Source of the DNA: Talaromyces rugulosus
Lineage: Eukaryota > Ascomycota > Eurotiomycetes > Eurotiales > Trichocomaceae
Reading direction: 5' to 3'
Assembly: GCF_013368755.1 (NCBI RefSeq)
Contig: NC_049566.1
Coordinates: 4,340,001-4,404,000 of the forward strand
DNA: 64,000 nt
The notes under the pieces were generated by a model that worked only from the letters and a program-made list of their open reading frames with translations, made no database searches and was not told the DNA's origin. This document shows, in pieces, positions 21,728 through 33,343 of the stretch. The first letter of the stretch is position 1, and every line of letters starts with the position of its first letter. The position numbers were made by a program, and so were the translations under genes.

Positions 21728-23593
21728 ATGGACGAGTCTATTGCATACGTTACGCATGAGTCTCAATCTGTCACGAGCGTTGAGGAGCGGTCGGTTCCGG
21801 ATGCTTCGCAAGGCCGCAACAACCCTTTTCTCACCCCTCAAGACCGAAGATCGCTGAATTCTTCTGCACAGCATTCCTCATACGCTGTATTTTCAGCCAC
21901 ATTTTCTGGTACGCTCTAACTATGCACTGTCGTGTACTATGAAAGGCCTATCTACTGATTATTTGTAGAAGCAAAACCTCTCAGGCAGAGAAAATTCAAA
22001 TCAGCTCGACTAATCGGTGTCTATGAAAAGCCATGGACCGCAAAGAAAGATCCACGAATGATATGGGACAAGATCTTTTTCATAGCACTCACTATCGTCG
22101 GGTTGGGCATTGGGGCGTATATCATATATAGCGGCTGGCAAAGTGTAGAGAACCCACCGGTAAGTTTTTGTCAAATTTTTGATCTTCAGGAGCCCATTTT
22201 TCATTTCTGTATAATATAACTCTGATACAATCCTAGTATTGCTTAGTTTTCGAGGATGATTTTCAAAAAGGCCTCGGCGCAGACGACTGGAACTATGAGC
22301 TCCAAGTCGGTGGATTCGGCGTCGGCTCTTTCGATTGGGCTACAAACGACCCAGAGAATGCTTATACAGACACGAATGGCCTGCATATTGTTCCTACGCT
22401 CACGACACAAAGTAGCTCTGCTGATATCAGTCTGGACCAGCTACTGAATGGATATACATTGAATCTCACTAAGGAGGGAGTGTGCACCGCCACTGATGCC
22501 GCTTCCTGTGTACGAGTGAGCAACATCACAACTCAGACGATGATTAACCCCGTTAGGAGTGCGAGATCGACAACGAGGGGAAAGCATAACATTACTTACG
22601 GAAAAGTAGAGGTGACTGCCAAGCTCCCTCGTGGAGATTGGCTCTGGCCGGCTATCTGGTAAGTAGACATATCTCTCCCTCTTTACACAGGGGAAGGTCT
22701 AATAAGCGGTCTTTTTTAGGATGTTACCGGAGACCGATACCTACGGAGCATGGCCACTTAGTGGTGAAATCGACATCATGGAATCCAAAGGAAATGACGG
22801 AGAAAAGTAAGGGCTATTAGATACATTCTACTACAACCCCGAAACGCTAAACAATGCACAGGTATAAAGGAGGTCGCAATGAAGTTGGAGGAACACTTCA
22901 CTGGGCTCCTAATAGTGAGCTTGATGCCTTCTGGCGCACGAATGGGGTTCGTTACATGACAAGGGGGGATTATTCGGACGATTTCCATACTTTTGGCATG
23001 GAATGGAGCGACTCGTACATTTATACATGGGTTGACAGTCGACTTGCGGTATGTTTTATTTCAATAACCATCTATAAAAACTACGATAAGTTACTAACTT
23101 TAAATCACAGCAATCTTTGTATGTCCCTTTTGGGAAAAAGTACGGGACAATGTACGACCGAGGCAAATTTGCCTCTATGAGCGTTAACGGATCAATCCCA
23201 GTATGTTCTGCATTATTAGCAATGATGTCGCTTGTACTATGACTGAATCGAATGATTTTAGCTTGACCCCTGGTCGGTGACAGGTCGCTATAATACTCCG
23301 TTTGATGAGGCATTCTATCTCATTTTGAATGTAGCCGTCGGTGCAACGGATAGTTACTTCGCGTAAGTTCCTCTGGAGTCTTGATTTCCCTTCTTCTGGA
23401 TTTAGTCTAATAGTGCCTCTTTAGAGACGGTTATGGCAATAAACCATGGGTCGACAAATCGGATACTGCCATGGAGCAGTTTTGGAATGCGTCCTCGGCT
23501 TGGGAACCCACCTGGGGAGGCGGCGATGCTCGAGGCATGACAGTGAAGAGCGTTAGATTGTATCAGCGTGGTAATTGCCCAAGTTCTTCTTAG
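21728..23593 (+). CDS. GH16 family glucanase/transglycosylase, type II membrane protein
   Basis: Eight exons: 21728-21908, 21969-22159, 22237-22658, 22720-22806, 22862-23048, 23111-23200, 23262-23362 and 23425-23593. All introns are GT-AG and in phase, giving 475 residues. The N-terminal 85 residues are cytosolic and hydrophilic, followed by one membrane segment (IFFIALTIVGLGIGAYIIYSG). The rest is a lumenal/extracellular GH16 jelly roll: 'FEDDFQKG', 'GKVEVTAKLPRGDWLWPAIWML', the catalytic ExDxxE as GEIDIMESKGN, 'HTFGMEWSDSYIYTWVD' and 'FYLILNVAVGA'. Architecture resembles fungal GH16 beta-1,3-glucanase/KRE6-like and insect beta-glucan-binding-like members. Likely role: wall beta-glucan remodelling. 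Both catalytic Glu and the middle Asp are present, so it looks active. Confidence 0.9.
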
Positions 23594-23899
23594 AGAACTC
23601 CTTTTCAATTATATGAAAGCTGGCATTATTTGGGGCTTTTTATTTTTATTTTTTATCGTAAGCTAAACGATTGGCGTTTGGTTCATCATTAATTTAATTT
23701 TGCATTCCTTGCATGGAAGTATCGTGCCCTGTTATAATTTACTTTCTTTTATTTACTAGCCCGAAATAAAAGTAATATGAACCGAAACACTTTACGTAGT
23801 AGTATCCCCCCTGTGACGACGACACATTGACTTTGAAATCTCGACGTATTCGGTGTTGACGTTGATGAAAATGCCGCTACTTTGTATACACGAATACCG
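23594..23899. other. Convergent 3' flanks
   Basis: 306 bp between the GH16 and decarboxylase genes. It is T-rich and holds only likely 3' untranslated sequence. Confidence 0.4.
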
Positions 23900-26800
23900 C
23901 TAAGGAGGAGGAGACTCATACTTGCCATTCAACACAGCTTCGATCTTCTCGAGCTCCTTCTCCCACGGGATGAGCGTCTGCTTTTCTTCAAACGGATCCT
24001 TATTCAACGACTCGACATCGACATAGACATCATCTTTCAGAGTCATAGTCCCACTCGCAATAGGCCGTATGAGTTTGTCCAGCAGTCCCGGCCCTTCGCC
24101 AGTCGACTTCGGATCGGACCAAATCTTGACATCAAAAACCTGACCTTTTTTAAAGAAAAAGTTTGATTGCTTGGAAACCTGCTCATTGTTTTTCGGAAAA
24201 GGTTGTACACACGCCTCACGCACGTTGGTCAGAGTTAGAATCAGGCCGTAGTAAATACCGGCATTAATGATGGCCGTGAGATTGTCACTCAAATCAACGT
24301 TTCTCGCAGACAACACTGCATTTGGAGCGCGCAGGAGCATGTGCGATATGTGCTTCTGGTTCTGGGTTCCGTACAGGTAGAACGGCGTGTACAACTTGGG
24401 ATAGCTCTCATCACGATTGGCTGAATTCAACGGGAGGGTCTTTACGACCCGCCGTAAGATAACTTCACAGGACTCTGTTTGTCGTTTTCTGTAAAATGTT
24501 AGCCTTTCTTCTTTCCTTTTTTTCTTCTCTAGCTTTACTGGGGTTAAATTAACTTACCCCTCGGCTTCAAACCAGAATGTGGCCTGGAATTTAGGCATGG
24601 CACTTGCCACTGTTTGCTCTACCAGGCCCTGGATATCAACGACATCATTTGATTTCAGGAAAAACTGCTTGTCGCTATGAGCAAACCGGTGTCTTTGATA
24701 TTTTGCCCAAGCTTGCGAGTCAAGAGAGGCTTCGAGGATGATCTGCTGTCGCTGGGTTGCTCGATGGAAAGAAGGCTGGAAGTCCAAGAAGAGCGTCTCC
24801 GTGCCAGCCATAACAAATTCAACCTCGTACGCACCCCGTTTGTTGCGGGAGCGACAAATTTCAACTTCCTCTCGTGCGACCTCTTGGAACTTTTGCATCA
24901 GCTCGCTAATGAAGTTGGCATCGGTGGGGAACGGGCTCATCACGACGTTGCGTATCACAAACAGATCCTGCTTGCACACATCCACCTGGAGCCTCTTCAT
25001 GAATTCCTGTGCGCATTTCCCATATAGCTCTGGTGTAAACAGGGTTGATGTTAGATACAGTGGAATTGATGCGGGGTTGGTTGCCGTTGTGGTGATAGAC
25101 AATCGGTCCACGATGCGTTTCATAAAGTAGTTTGCTTCTTCAATATCCGTGTTCAGCGTTCCATCCTCATACCGCCAGTTAAGCGAAAACGCATTGATAT
25201 TCAAGTCGGATCCTAGCTCGCGCAATTTATCCATACTGTCAGAATCTCCACTAATTTCTCGATTGGTTTGGAACATGATTCTCCGAATTTGCTCCCTCTC
25301 CTTGTTGACTTCGTCTGAGAGGGTTTCGTGACCAGCAATTTCAGTTGACAGCCGATTGAAGGGGATGCAAATGAAATAATCGGAGCATTCCTCGTCTATA
25401 TGCATGGCTGCATAGTGAGCAGAAAGCTGCAAGGTGTCAGTATAACCCCTAATAGTCCAGACTCCATAAGTGGAAACTCACCCTGGCGCTAGTAAAAGCA
25501 GCCTCTCCTAACAGTCTTCCATAGCCGTCTGGATCGAGCCCAATGGTCTTGTTTGAGAGCCAGGTCGACATGGCAGCAGCGCCAGGCTTACTACCCTCGA
25601 CGCCATACACACCAATATTTTCGGCCGAGCCTTGCGAGAGATACGGACTTGTCCAAGTTACTAGAAATCGCATTCTACCGTCGCGGTATACCAGACTGCC
25701 AGCTGGATATGGGATATACCCAGCTTTATGAGGGTCAACTGTGATTGAGTCGGCCTCGCGCAGGGCGAGCATGTCCACCATGGTGCCCTTTTTCAGCGTC
25801 AAAGATGGTACGAATCCATCTGCTTTTCTAGGAGCACCTGGCACGAGTTCTATCGGCATACCTAAGGTGGGATCAACAAACTCTCGAGGAAGCATTGTGG
25901 CAAAATACCCTCCCCAGGCAGCATCAGCATGAACTAAGAATGAGAGCCCCTTCGCTTGGAACTTGCGGCGTATCTTGATGATCTCGCTCAGTCGATCAAC
26001 GGCGCCTTCTTCTGTTGAGCCCATGACAGCTACCACGGTGTACACTGGCTGACGTTCTTGCAGACACCTCTCCAGCTCTACTTCTAGATCAGCCAAGTCT
26101 ATATGGCCGTCGAGATCAAGTTCGATCCCATGCATATTGCCTGACCCAAGTCCAGCAATGGCTCCTCCCTTAGGCCAAGAGTAATGACGAGTCTTAGCGT
26201 GGAAATACTTGATTGGTTTGTCGATACCAAAGTACTTCTCCAGTGCCTCTTTTCCAGCGGTTTGGATGTTATAACGGTCTAATACACCTTCTAAAAAGGT
26301 TGAGGTAATGCCAAATTGATCGTAAAGTGCGTCCGCCAGGCCGAGAATTGTCTCGGAACGGAGGTTGAGAAGCTCCCATACGCTGAGCTTTTGAAAAAGC
26401 TTCTCCTCGCCTATACAAGTAGTTACTTTGAAGGTATCGGCAATAAATGACAGTTCGTCCTCTTTCATTGCCTGAAACAGTGCAAGGGGGTAGAACTTAA
26501 GGTTCCTTGCTACAATATATTAGCATGACGAAACACGCGAAGAGTTGAAACCCCGAAAGGAAAAGTAGTAGAAAGACTTGACATACCGACCCATATAGAC
26601 TCAAGATTTGCGACAGTACCGTCACAGGTAATATGACCCCACGCTACTGGGGTTCCATCACGCTGTTGGCGTTCGGTGCTGAGGTTATAACCAAATAGCT
26701 TGCACAGTTGCTGACCAGCCTGTAGTTCGGCCACCGTAGTAAACGGGCTAGCTTCAACGGCGACGTTATTGGGGTTGTATATCATGGTCATAAAGTAACC

Positions 26801-27166
26801 CAACAGCGAAGACATCGTCATGTCGGTGCACATGTGTCCCTCATATCGTGGAGACCAGAAGGGAACCGAATGCTCCCCTAGTAATTTTGCTGCTGTCCGC
26901 ACGGCATTGCCAAAGTTGCGGGTAATTTCGACGAAACGGGGAGAGTTACGGATCTCATCCGTGATAAATTTCTATACTCATAAGCGAGTGACCTCAAATA
27001 AAAAGGAAAAAGGCCTCACTTCATCATCACCGTAAAATGCCAGTCTTCTGTTTCGTAGTTCTTCTAGAATGACATTGATGTTGGCTTGGAAATCGTCCAG
27101 GTTTTCCGCCTTTGGGCCGATAAAGTAGGAACTAATGGTATGGTGGGCGGTTTCGTCAACTGACAT
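23900..27166 (-). CDS. Large PLP-dependent group II decarboxylase (aromatic-L-amino-acid type)
   Basis: Five exons: 27020-27166, 26587-26971, 25482-26509, 24558-25426 and 23900-24488 (minus strand), in phase, give 1005 residues. Residues about 50-560 are a fold-type I PLP decarboxylase: 'SPRYEGHMCTDMTM' in the N-terminal part, 'GHITCDGTVANLES', the cofactor-stacking 'VHADAAWGG' near residue 371, and the Schiff-base Lys in 'ITVDPHKAGYIPYPAG' near 439. The remaining 450 residues are an extension found in a subset of fungal tyrosine-decarboxylase-like proteins. It contains 'RNVVMSPFPTDANFI' and then mostly beta-like segments. The substrate is probably an aromatic amino acid or DOPA-like compound but is not fixed by sequence. 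A PaxU-like gene lies upstream, divergent. No frame break is seen. Confidence 0.87.
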
Positions 27167-28765
27167 GTTGGCAGCGTGATATTGCACTAGTCAATGTAAT
27201 AGTAAATCAATGGGTATGTAATGCTTGTTTAATCGTTACATGGAAGACGGATTATCCGCTGGATTTATAGTCGCGCCCACCATACAATAGACCCAAACTC
27301 GCTTGTCAAGAACATTGAACACAATCACATCTGAAATCTGCATGTACATCTAGTCGCAGCAAGGTCTTCTGTAAAGAGTTAAAGAGCATCCGTGTTCTGC
27401 GTTGGCTACCTACAGCAACCACTTGCATAGATTCTATCACATTGATATGTCAAGTTGGCAAGTCCAGATGTCGAAAGAAAACAGCTTGTTGAGTAAAGAT
27501 CGTCTTCTGATCGCTGCTAATTAATACTACAGCATTAGCCAAAGCGGGGAAATTCTCCACACGTACATTGTTGGCGCGGCTTGCATAGTCGACGCTTTTT
27601 AAATGCATTGCAGATTGTCCCAGTATGTAGGGGGCCGGGTGCGTGGCGAGCTGAGATGGTGCATAACGATCCCTGATGAAAACCATGACGTGTTGTTGAT
27701 TGAAGTGAAATCGACATGGGTCTGCAGTTCCTTCAGATTGATGCAGCTGCCAATAAACCAGCCTTCGTATATGCGCGGAAGAATGTACTGCCAGTATGCC
27801 AAGTGACCTGGAAACTCATCACATAGTGACGCAAACAGTCATCTGAAGTTTTGACTTATGTGTCATATTATGAACTGGTCACATATAGCATACACCGAGT
27901 TGGGTTTCAAAACATCTTATGCAGACTCGAAAGACTACCCATCTCTGGATCCGACAGGGTTTGTGGCTGAAATCCGGTGATCGTCTTGTCAACTGGTCGA
28001 GTTTGAAATATCGTCTTTACTGGTCACTGAATGAAAGTTTGTTTTTTTCCACTAGGTAGAGAAGTGTTTTCAGTCGCTACGAGTAGAAATCGGCTGCCAA
28101 TGATTTAAACGTTTGCGAGCTTTTTTGGAAGATTGGAGGTGTCCATTGGGTGACATCGAAAACGAGGCCCGAAATTGGTGGCAATATTGTGACAAAACGA
28201 ACCTTTCATTTTCTATCTTTCATGATTGATATCTATATAGACAGCTATATATATTCGAGACGTATTTAAATCAACCATATTTTTAGCGCAACATTGAACG
28301 TTTTAACGATTGCATGTCGCAAAACGTTGCCAGTCATCGCATCAACTGGTGAACAGTGGAAATAACTCGTAAGCATCCATTTAAAAATTGCACGGGGTAG
28401 TTGATGTAAAAATAACCTAGATACTACTGCTCCCGAGACAGAAAAGCCCAACGAGCCATTTCCAGTTCTGATCCGATCATGTTGGGGCGCGCTTAAACCC
28501 GTTACGGCTTATCGGCCGTGACTATCGTATCGTGGCGTCGTAGCATCTATGCTGCCAGCCTGCCACTGTGGCCTGAATCTAAGCCCAAATAGTTATGAAC
28601 CCCTGAGTCATGATACGATTGGTTACCTGATTTATAATCGCATAAAAGAAATTTGTACTTTGCCGAGGTCTTGGCGGCTAAATTGTTCTGCAAAACAGCC
28701 TATCGCCTATTGATTTCTTTTTTTCCTGCCTTTTTAACATTTAATATCACTTAGATTGAGGTACA
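27167..28765. promoter_or_regulatory. Divergent intergenic region, decarboxylase and PaxU-like genes
   Basis: About 1.6 kb without a recognisable gene, unusually long for this window. It contains TATA-rich tracts near 28230-28260. The frames within it lack family content. It likely contains both promoters, and a decayed gene cannot be excluded. Confidence 0.3.
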
Positions 28766-29644
28766 ATGCCAAATCTGGAATATCCGGGGTTCACTGGTCT
28801 TTCTGACCAGGTTCTCTTCCGGGCTGCAAGCACAACTGAGCCCGCCGATAAAACAAAACAGCAACCTCGAACAGTCATAATCTATGGCTGGGGAGATGGT
28901 CAAGCCAAACATGTAGCCAAATACGCCGATGGCTTCCAGCAATTGTTTCCCAGCGCAAACCAGATTATGGTTTTGTCGCCAATTTCTCGCGCCATGTGGC
29001 AGAGCCGAGAGCAACGGGCCAAAAATATGGCACATGTCGTTAGAGCAGCTTTCCCCAATGAAGATGTCGGCACTCACGATGAGGGGTCTGTGTTGATACA
29101 TATGCTGTCAAACACTGGTGCTATTTTCTACACGTCAACTCTACATGCCTATCGAGAAGCATACAATAGACCATTGCCGCACCGGCTCGTTGTGCTCGAC
29201 TCGACGCCAGGGACTACGGAAATTTCGCTCCGGACATTACCCCGTCTGTCGCATGCGATGACATTGGGGACGGCAGCATGGTTTCCATGGCCATTTCTGG
29301 TAACTCAGTGCCTGTGGGCCACCTTTCTCGCTGCAAACCATCTCGTGGAAAGAATAACGGGGAGGGATAGCGCTCCTCTCACTGCCTTAAAGACATTCCA
29401 AGATCCGGAAATGGAAGAAAAAAGTGCTAAAAGGCTATACTTGTTTAGCAAGGATGACCAGATTATTCTTTGGTCAGACATTGAGGAGCATATTGCAATG
29501 TCTCGAGAACAAGGCTGGCAAGCAGACGGCGTGATCTACGAAGGAAGCGGGCATGTTAGACACATGCAAATGCATCCTGAGAAATATTGGAAGAATATAC
29601 AACTTGCTTGGATTGAAGGCATGGCGCAAAAACGTGAACCGTGA
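28766..29644 (+). CDS. PaxU/TMEM53-like (DUF829) alpha/beta-hydrolase-fold protein
   Basis: Single exon, 292 residues, ATG at 28766-28768. The sequence runs 'RTVIIYGWGDGQAKHVAKYADGFQQLFPSA', an early hydrolase-like strand-turn, then 'HMLSNTGAIFYTSTLHAY', 'HRLVVLDSTPG', 'KRLYLFSKDDQIILWSDIEEH' and 'EGSGHVRHMQMHPEKYW'. The last two carry the late Asp and His expected of an alpha/beta hydrolase triad. The order matches DUF829, the family of PaxU in the paxilline cluster and animal TMEM53. The usual nucleophile motif reads 'MLSNTG', giving a Ser at the elbow. The function of these proteins is poorly defined. No indole-diterpene genes are seen nearby. Confidence 0.85.
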   Translation: MPNLEYPGFTGLSDQVLFRAASTTEPADKTKQQPRTVIIYGWGDGQAKHVAKYADGFQQLFPSANQIMVLSPISRAMWQSREQRAKNMAHVVRAAFPNEDVGTHDEGSVLIHMLSNTGAIFYTSTLHAYREAYNRPLPHRLVVLDSTPGTTEISLRTLPRLSHAMTLGTAAWFPWPFLVTQCLWATFLAANHLVERITGRDSAPLTALKTFQDPEMEEKSAKRLYLFSKDDQIILWSDIEEHIAMSREQGWQADGVIYEGSGHVRHMQMHPEKYWKNIQLAWIEGMAQKREP

Positions 29645-30672
29645 TGTTGAAGAATTCGATGAATGCTACATTGATGTACTTATATAGACAAGACTTGGGT
29701 ATTCCAAGGGGTATTCCACAATATTATGCGTGTGAAGAGAATATTACATAATGCCCCAACGTAGATTAGATAATATCTGGAGGCGTAGATATTGGGAACC
29801 ATTTTCTTGGTTTTCCTTTAGTAGAATCGCACGTAGTAACACCATTGAATGATATCTGGACGTTTGAAAGACCTATATCTAGATTCCAGAGTAACTAGAC
29901 ATCATTTCATCTTGACCTTCTATGCGAAGTTGAAATCTTTGGATCGTGGGGCCACACAAACCATCCTTATAAAAAGACTGCTAAATTATATATTGATTAG
30001 GTCTATCTAATTACTTAAATGTAGCTCTACTAATATATTTCTCTTGAACAGATTATACTATAATCTAATATTATTTTAATTTTAATAATCTAATTTCTTA
30101 CATATAAAGAAATCCCTGCTAGGAAAATCAAAAATCGACTTTTTGAAATCTAACGCCTGTTGATGGCATCTAGAGCTTCTCTATATCTCCTAGAACCTTT
30201 AAAATCGACAACGTTCCTCTAGACCTTAAGGGTTAGGCACAGGGATAGATATAAACTCTAGATAATTGGGTTACAATATCCGAAGTGCAAGCTGAATATG
30301 AACCTGGAATTCAATGTCAGAATATAGGTGACCGGTTCGCCTTTTTTGTTTTCGATATCAATCTTTCAGAAGTTACAAATTTGGAAACCAAAGAACTTAT
30401 ATTATGCATTCTTTACATGGTGGAAGGGAGGGAATATTGGGATAACAACTCAGCTATGAATTACAGCATCAACTTCGCTAAGGCAATGAGGACATCAGCA
30501 AATTGAAATGAAGCCCGTACATGGTATATATTTTACGCGGAAATGGTCCTACATGGCGATGGAATCCAAAGCAGATATTTGATAAAAGTTTTTAACATTA
30601 AAATAATACTGGAACAATATGTTCATTATTGCTAAAATCAATGTATTTCCTACCAAAATAGTTATTAAACAG

Positions 30673-30704
<32 letters not shown>

Positions 30705-31071
30705 ATCGTAAACCTGTACATGAAGCCGTAATTACCTGCTTACTGACTTGCGGCTTTTTATCTGTTGGATCAAGATATATGTTTCTTTTTGTTTGAGAAT
30801 ATCGATACCTTTCCTTGGGCATCTGTTCCTGAAGGTATTAGTGAGAATGCGCGGTATGAAAATAAGCTGGTGTAGGTTCAAGCCAATACCTTGAATATGA
30901 ATAACTTACCGACGAAAACTTTGGAATTATTTCTGCTTTAAATACCAGGTCATATTCAGTATCTCCTCAACGACCCCGACGACTGGCGATGCTTTTGAGA
31001 CGAACAATGTTAATTAAATGTGCAAGTGAGTCGCAAACAATTGAAGTAGGAAAAAAAAAAAAAGAACTCAC
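29645..31071. other. AT-rich intergenic stretch, possible RIP-type remnant
   Basis: About 1.4 kb. The part at 29980-30130 is extremely AT-rich with TAATCTAAT-type runs, as seen where repeats have been mutated to AT. The region 30711-30840 may hold a 3' exon of the RING gene that lies upstream on the minus strand (KERYRYSQTKRNIYLDPTDKKP in one frame), but splicing cannot be fixed. A CAT microsatellite lies inside. Confidence 0.3.
30673..30704. repeat. CAT trinucleotide microsatellite
   Basis: Ten uninterrupted CAT units plus two bases. On the minus strand they would read as ten consecutive Met codons. I treat it as a non-coding simple repeat. Confidence 0.9.
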
Positions 31072-31547
31072 AGTAACCACACTTTCGGCGGTTGAGACAT
31101 GAATTTTCTTCTTACACCACCTTACAAGCGATATAACAGCAGGAGAAATTCTGTCCCTATCATCATAATGTCCAACGCTAGCTGTCTCCTCGACCAAAGG
31201 TGCTCGCAGATGGTAAAAAGTGGTGCGACAACGCGGACAGCTGGCGTCTCTTCGGCAAAGCCAGTGGTCTATGCAAGGGAGATGACAGAAACATCCGCAC
31301 TGAAGTTGACGGTAAGAGCTGGATGAGTCGAAAGACTCCAGACATATCTCACAAATATCTTGCTTTAGAGTAACTATGTCAACATGTTAGCTATTTGACC
31401 TTGGTTAAAATTGACCGCGCGTTTTTTCACACCTGTTTGGAACAATGTTGAATTCCCAGAAACTATTGTCATTCCGGCTATCTCAAGATCTCTTCGGCTT
31501 ATTGGCCCTCTTCTGGCCGCGTATGGGATTGGATATGTTGCTGGCAT
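31072..31547 (-). CDS. RING-finger protein, 3' end uncertain
   Basis: Exon 1, 31433-31547, starts at an ATG (MPATYPIPYAARRGP). A 59 bp intron (GTGTG...CATAG) leads to exon 2, 31072-31373, in phase. Exon 2 encodes a RING-type zinc finger: DICEICLESF, then LQCGCFCHLPCIDHWL, then SCPRCRTTFYH. Compared with the usual CxHxFHxxC centre, the fourth ligand position is Cys (CGC). The Phe before the His is also Cys. Zinc binding is still plausible. A further 3' exon follows after a GTGAGT donor at 31071 and cannot be placed reliably. Likely role: E3 ubiquitin ligase. It is clearly related to the RING protein at 35197, with about 20 of 36 residues shared in the C-terminal half of the finger. Confidence 0.55.
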
Positions 31548-31991
31548 TATCTTGCCTGTCTGTCGAAATGTGTAACCAAATTACTCATTACGAAATCCAT
31601 TAACTAGTTTGCGCAGAAGTGAACCGAATTAAATCGACCCGGGTTAACTAACGTCATTCGGTTCGCACGGAGAAGCAAAAGATTAGGCGGATGTTGCGGC
31701 TCATTCTTTTTTTTTTTTTTTGCTAAACTAAGAGTCTATACATTCCTATAAAGTGCCAAATATGTTTTCCCTCATTTAGTGTGATGAGGACATCGGCAAG
31801 GCTGTTTACCGTGTTTGCCGTGTTACCTTGATAACCGATTGACGCAGACCCAGACCGGACTAACCACATTTTATGGATTAAGTGGAGTGCTACATAAAAC
31901 AGAATTTCCTCTTTGCCAACAGCAGAGCATTCTATTTTCTGATTATAGGCATGTCGTGGTCCAACCAATACTTAGCCCGTTCATTGGGTAG
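31548..31991. other. Intergenic region
   Basis: 444 bp with a poly-T tract at about 31708-31722 and no recognised gene. It may contain the lost 5' part of the pyrophosphatase-like sequence. Confidence 0.3.
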
Positions 31992-32649
31992 CTTGGAAAA
32001 TGGAGATCTTCGAGTGTCCTTGTCAAAGATGATGGCTATTCCATTTCGCCATGGCACGACGTTCCCCTTAGGGCAGACCCAACGGAACTGATATTCAATA
32101 TGGTGGTGGAAATTCCAAGAGGCACAAATGAGAAACTGGAAGTAGATAGATATCTCCCTTTCAAACCATAACCTGTCATTGGTAGTAATGATCATAGATT
32201 GCGAAGGAAGTACGAGGTAATCCGATTGAACAGGATACGATCGACGGGAAACCTCGCCGCGTTGCTGCTGTTTTCCATTTCAAGGGATATCCATGCAATT
32301 ATGGAGCATTTCCACAAGTGAGCATCATTACATTCCACCTTAAGAAGGATACATGGATAATTGACTTGTTAATTTGTAGACTTGGGAGGATCCGCGTGCT
32401 CTCGACCCGGAGACCAATGTGAAAGGAGACGACGACCCTCTTGATGCTTGTGAGATAGGATCACAAATTACAACTGTGGGGCAAATTAAGAGAGTAAAAG
32501 TACTTGGGGCCTTTGTAGTTCTCGACCAAGGCGAAACTGACTGGAAGGTGATGGTGGTGGATGTCGAAGATCCACTCGCGACAAAATTGAACAATGTTTC
32601 TGATATTGAAGCGAAAATGCCTGGTTTTCTAGCTTCGCTAAGGAATTAG
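31992..32649 (+). pseudogene. Inorganic pyrophosphatase paralogue, truncated by a stop codon
   Basis: Family I pyrophosphatase sequence is spread over 31992-32141, 32198-32317 and 32380-32649, joined by 56 and 62 bp GT-AG introns in phase. Recognisable blocks are 'SISPWHDVPL', 'IFNMVVEIPRGTNEKLE', 'CNYGAFPQTWEDP', the catalytic '[12 protein letters not shown]', '[19 protein letters not shown]' and '[11 protein letters not shown]'. The frame ends at a TAG (32647-32649) exactly where the family has the Trp of the N-W-F/Y-R-I-Y-K-I-P-D-G segment. Translation beyond the TAG continues as YRVYKVPDGK before decaying. No convincing start codon or 5' exon was found. The active-site Asp residues remain, so a divergent truncated enzyme is possible, but a decaying duplicate of the housekeeping gene is likelier. 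Confidence 0.75.
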
Positions 32650-33343
32650 TATCGTGTGTATAAGGTCCCAGATGGAAAGGAAGCAAACATTTTACCTTTT
32701 AGGCAGAATACCAAGGATCGAAGGTCTGTAATTAGGAATTCGAGGTGGGTATACGCTGGCTAACTCTTATATTTTAGTGATGCGCTGTATTTAGTTGATC
32801 GCTGTTATAAGGAATGGATCTCTAATCAAACCATTGTCCTGGAGCGAAGCGAGAAAAGGGACTTAAACCAATATTGAACAATGGAAGAACGATAAGCAAA
32901 GTGACTATTGGGCTCTGGACCTCGTCGAACTTATCTATGTCTAATAGTATTACTTTCTTAAACTATAATTGGTTCCACTAGATCGTAAATCAAGTTCCAA
33001 TCAAGTTCCAATAACATATAATGTTCTGGTAACCTGGTCGAAGATTATGATCTTATGTCATTAGTCACCGGTTCACTGATAAACTTCGAAAACTCCGCTT
33101 TCAGATTCGAAAGGTCCTTCTCTAAAAAAAAAAATACTAGATGTGATTCTTGCATCATTGCCATATCTGTACATGATGCCTCTCACGGGAAAAACGGCAC
33201 ACCGGAAGATCGTTACATTCCCTTTAAAACAAGATGATGTCAGTACATAACTATATATCAACTAGCCTTAGGTGCAGGAGATCGAGGTGCAGCTTATCAT
33301 CGCCTTTGTAATTCTCATTCTTCGAATTCCTATATTCTTGACC
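32650..33343. other. Intergenic region with residual pyrophosphatase sequence
   Basis: About 700 bp. The first 100 bp are the untranslated, degenerating C-terminal part of the pyrophosphatase paralogue. The rest is AT-rich and shows nothing. Confidence 0.4.

Noticed and set aside
30598..30822. Minus-strand frame with ten consecutive Met residues
   Set aside because: The Met run is the CAT microsatellite read on the other strand. Only the upstream part might be a 3' exon of the RING gene.
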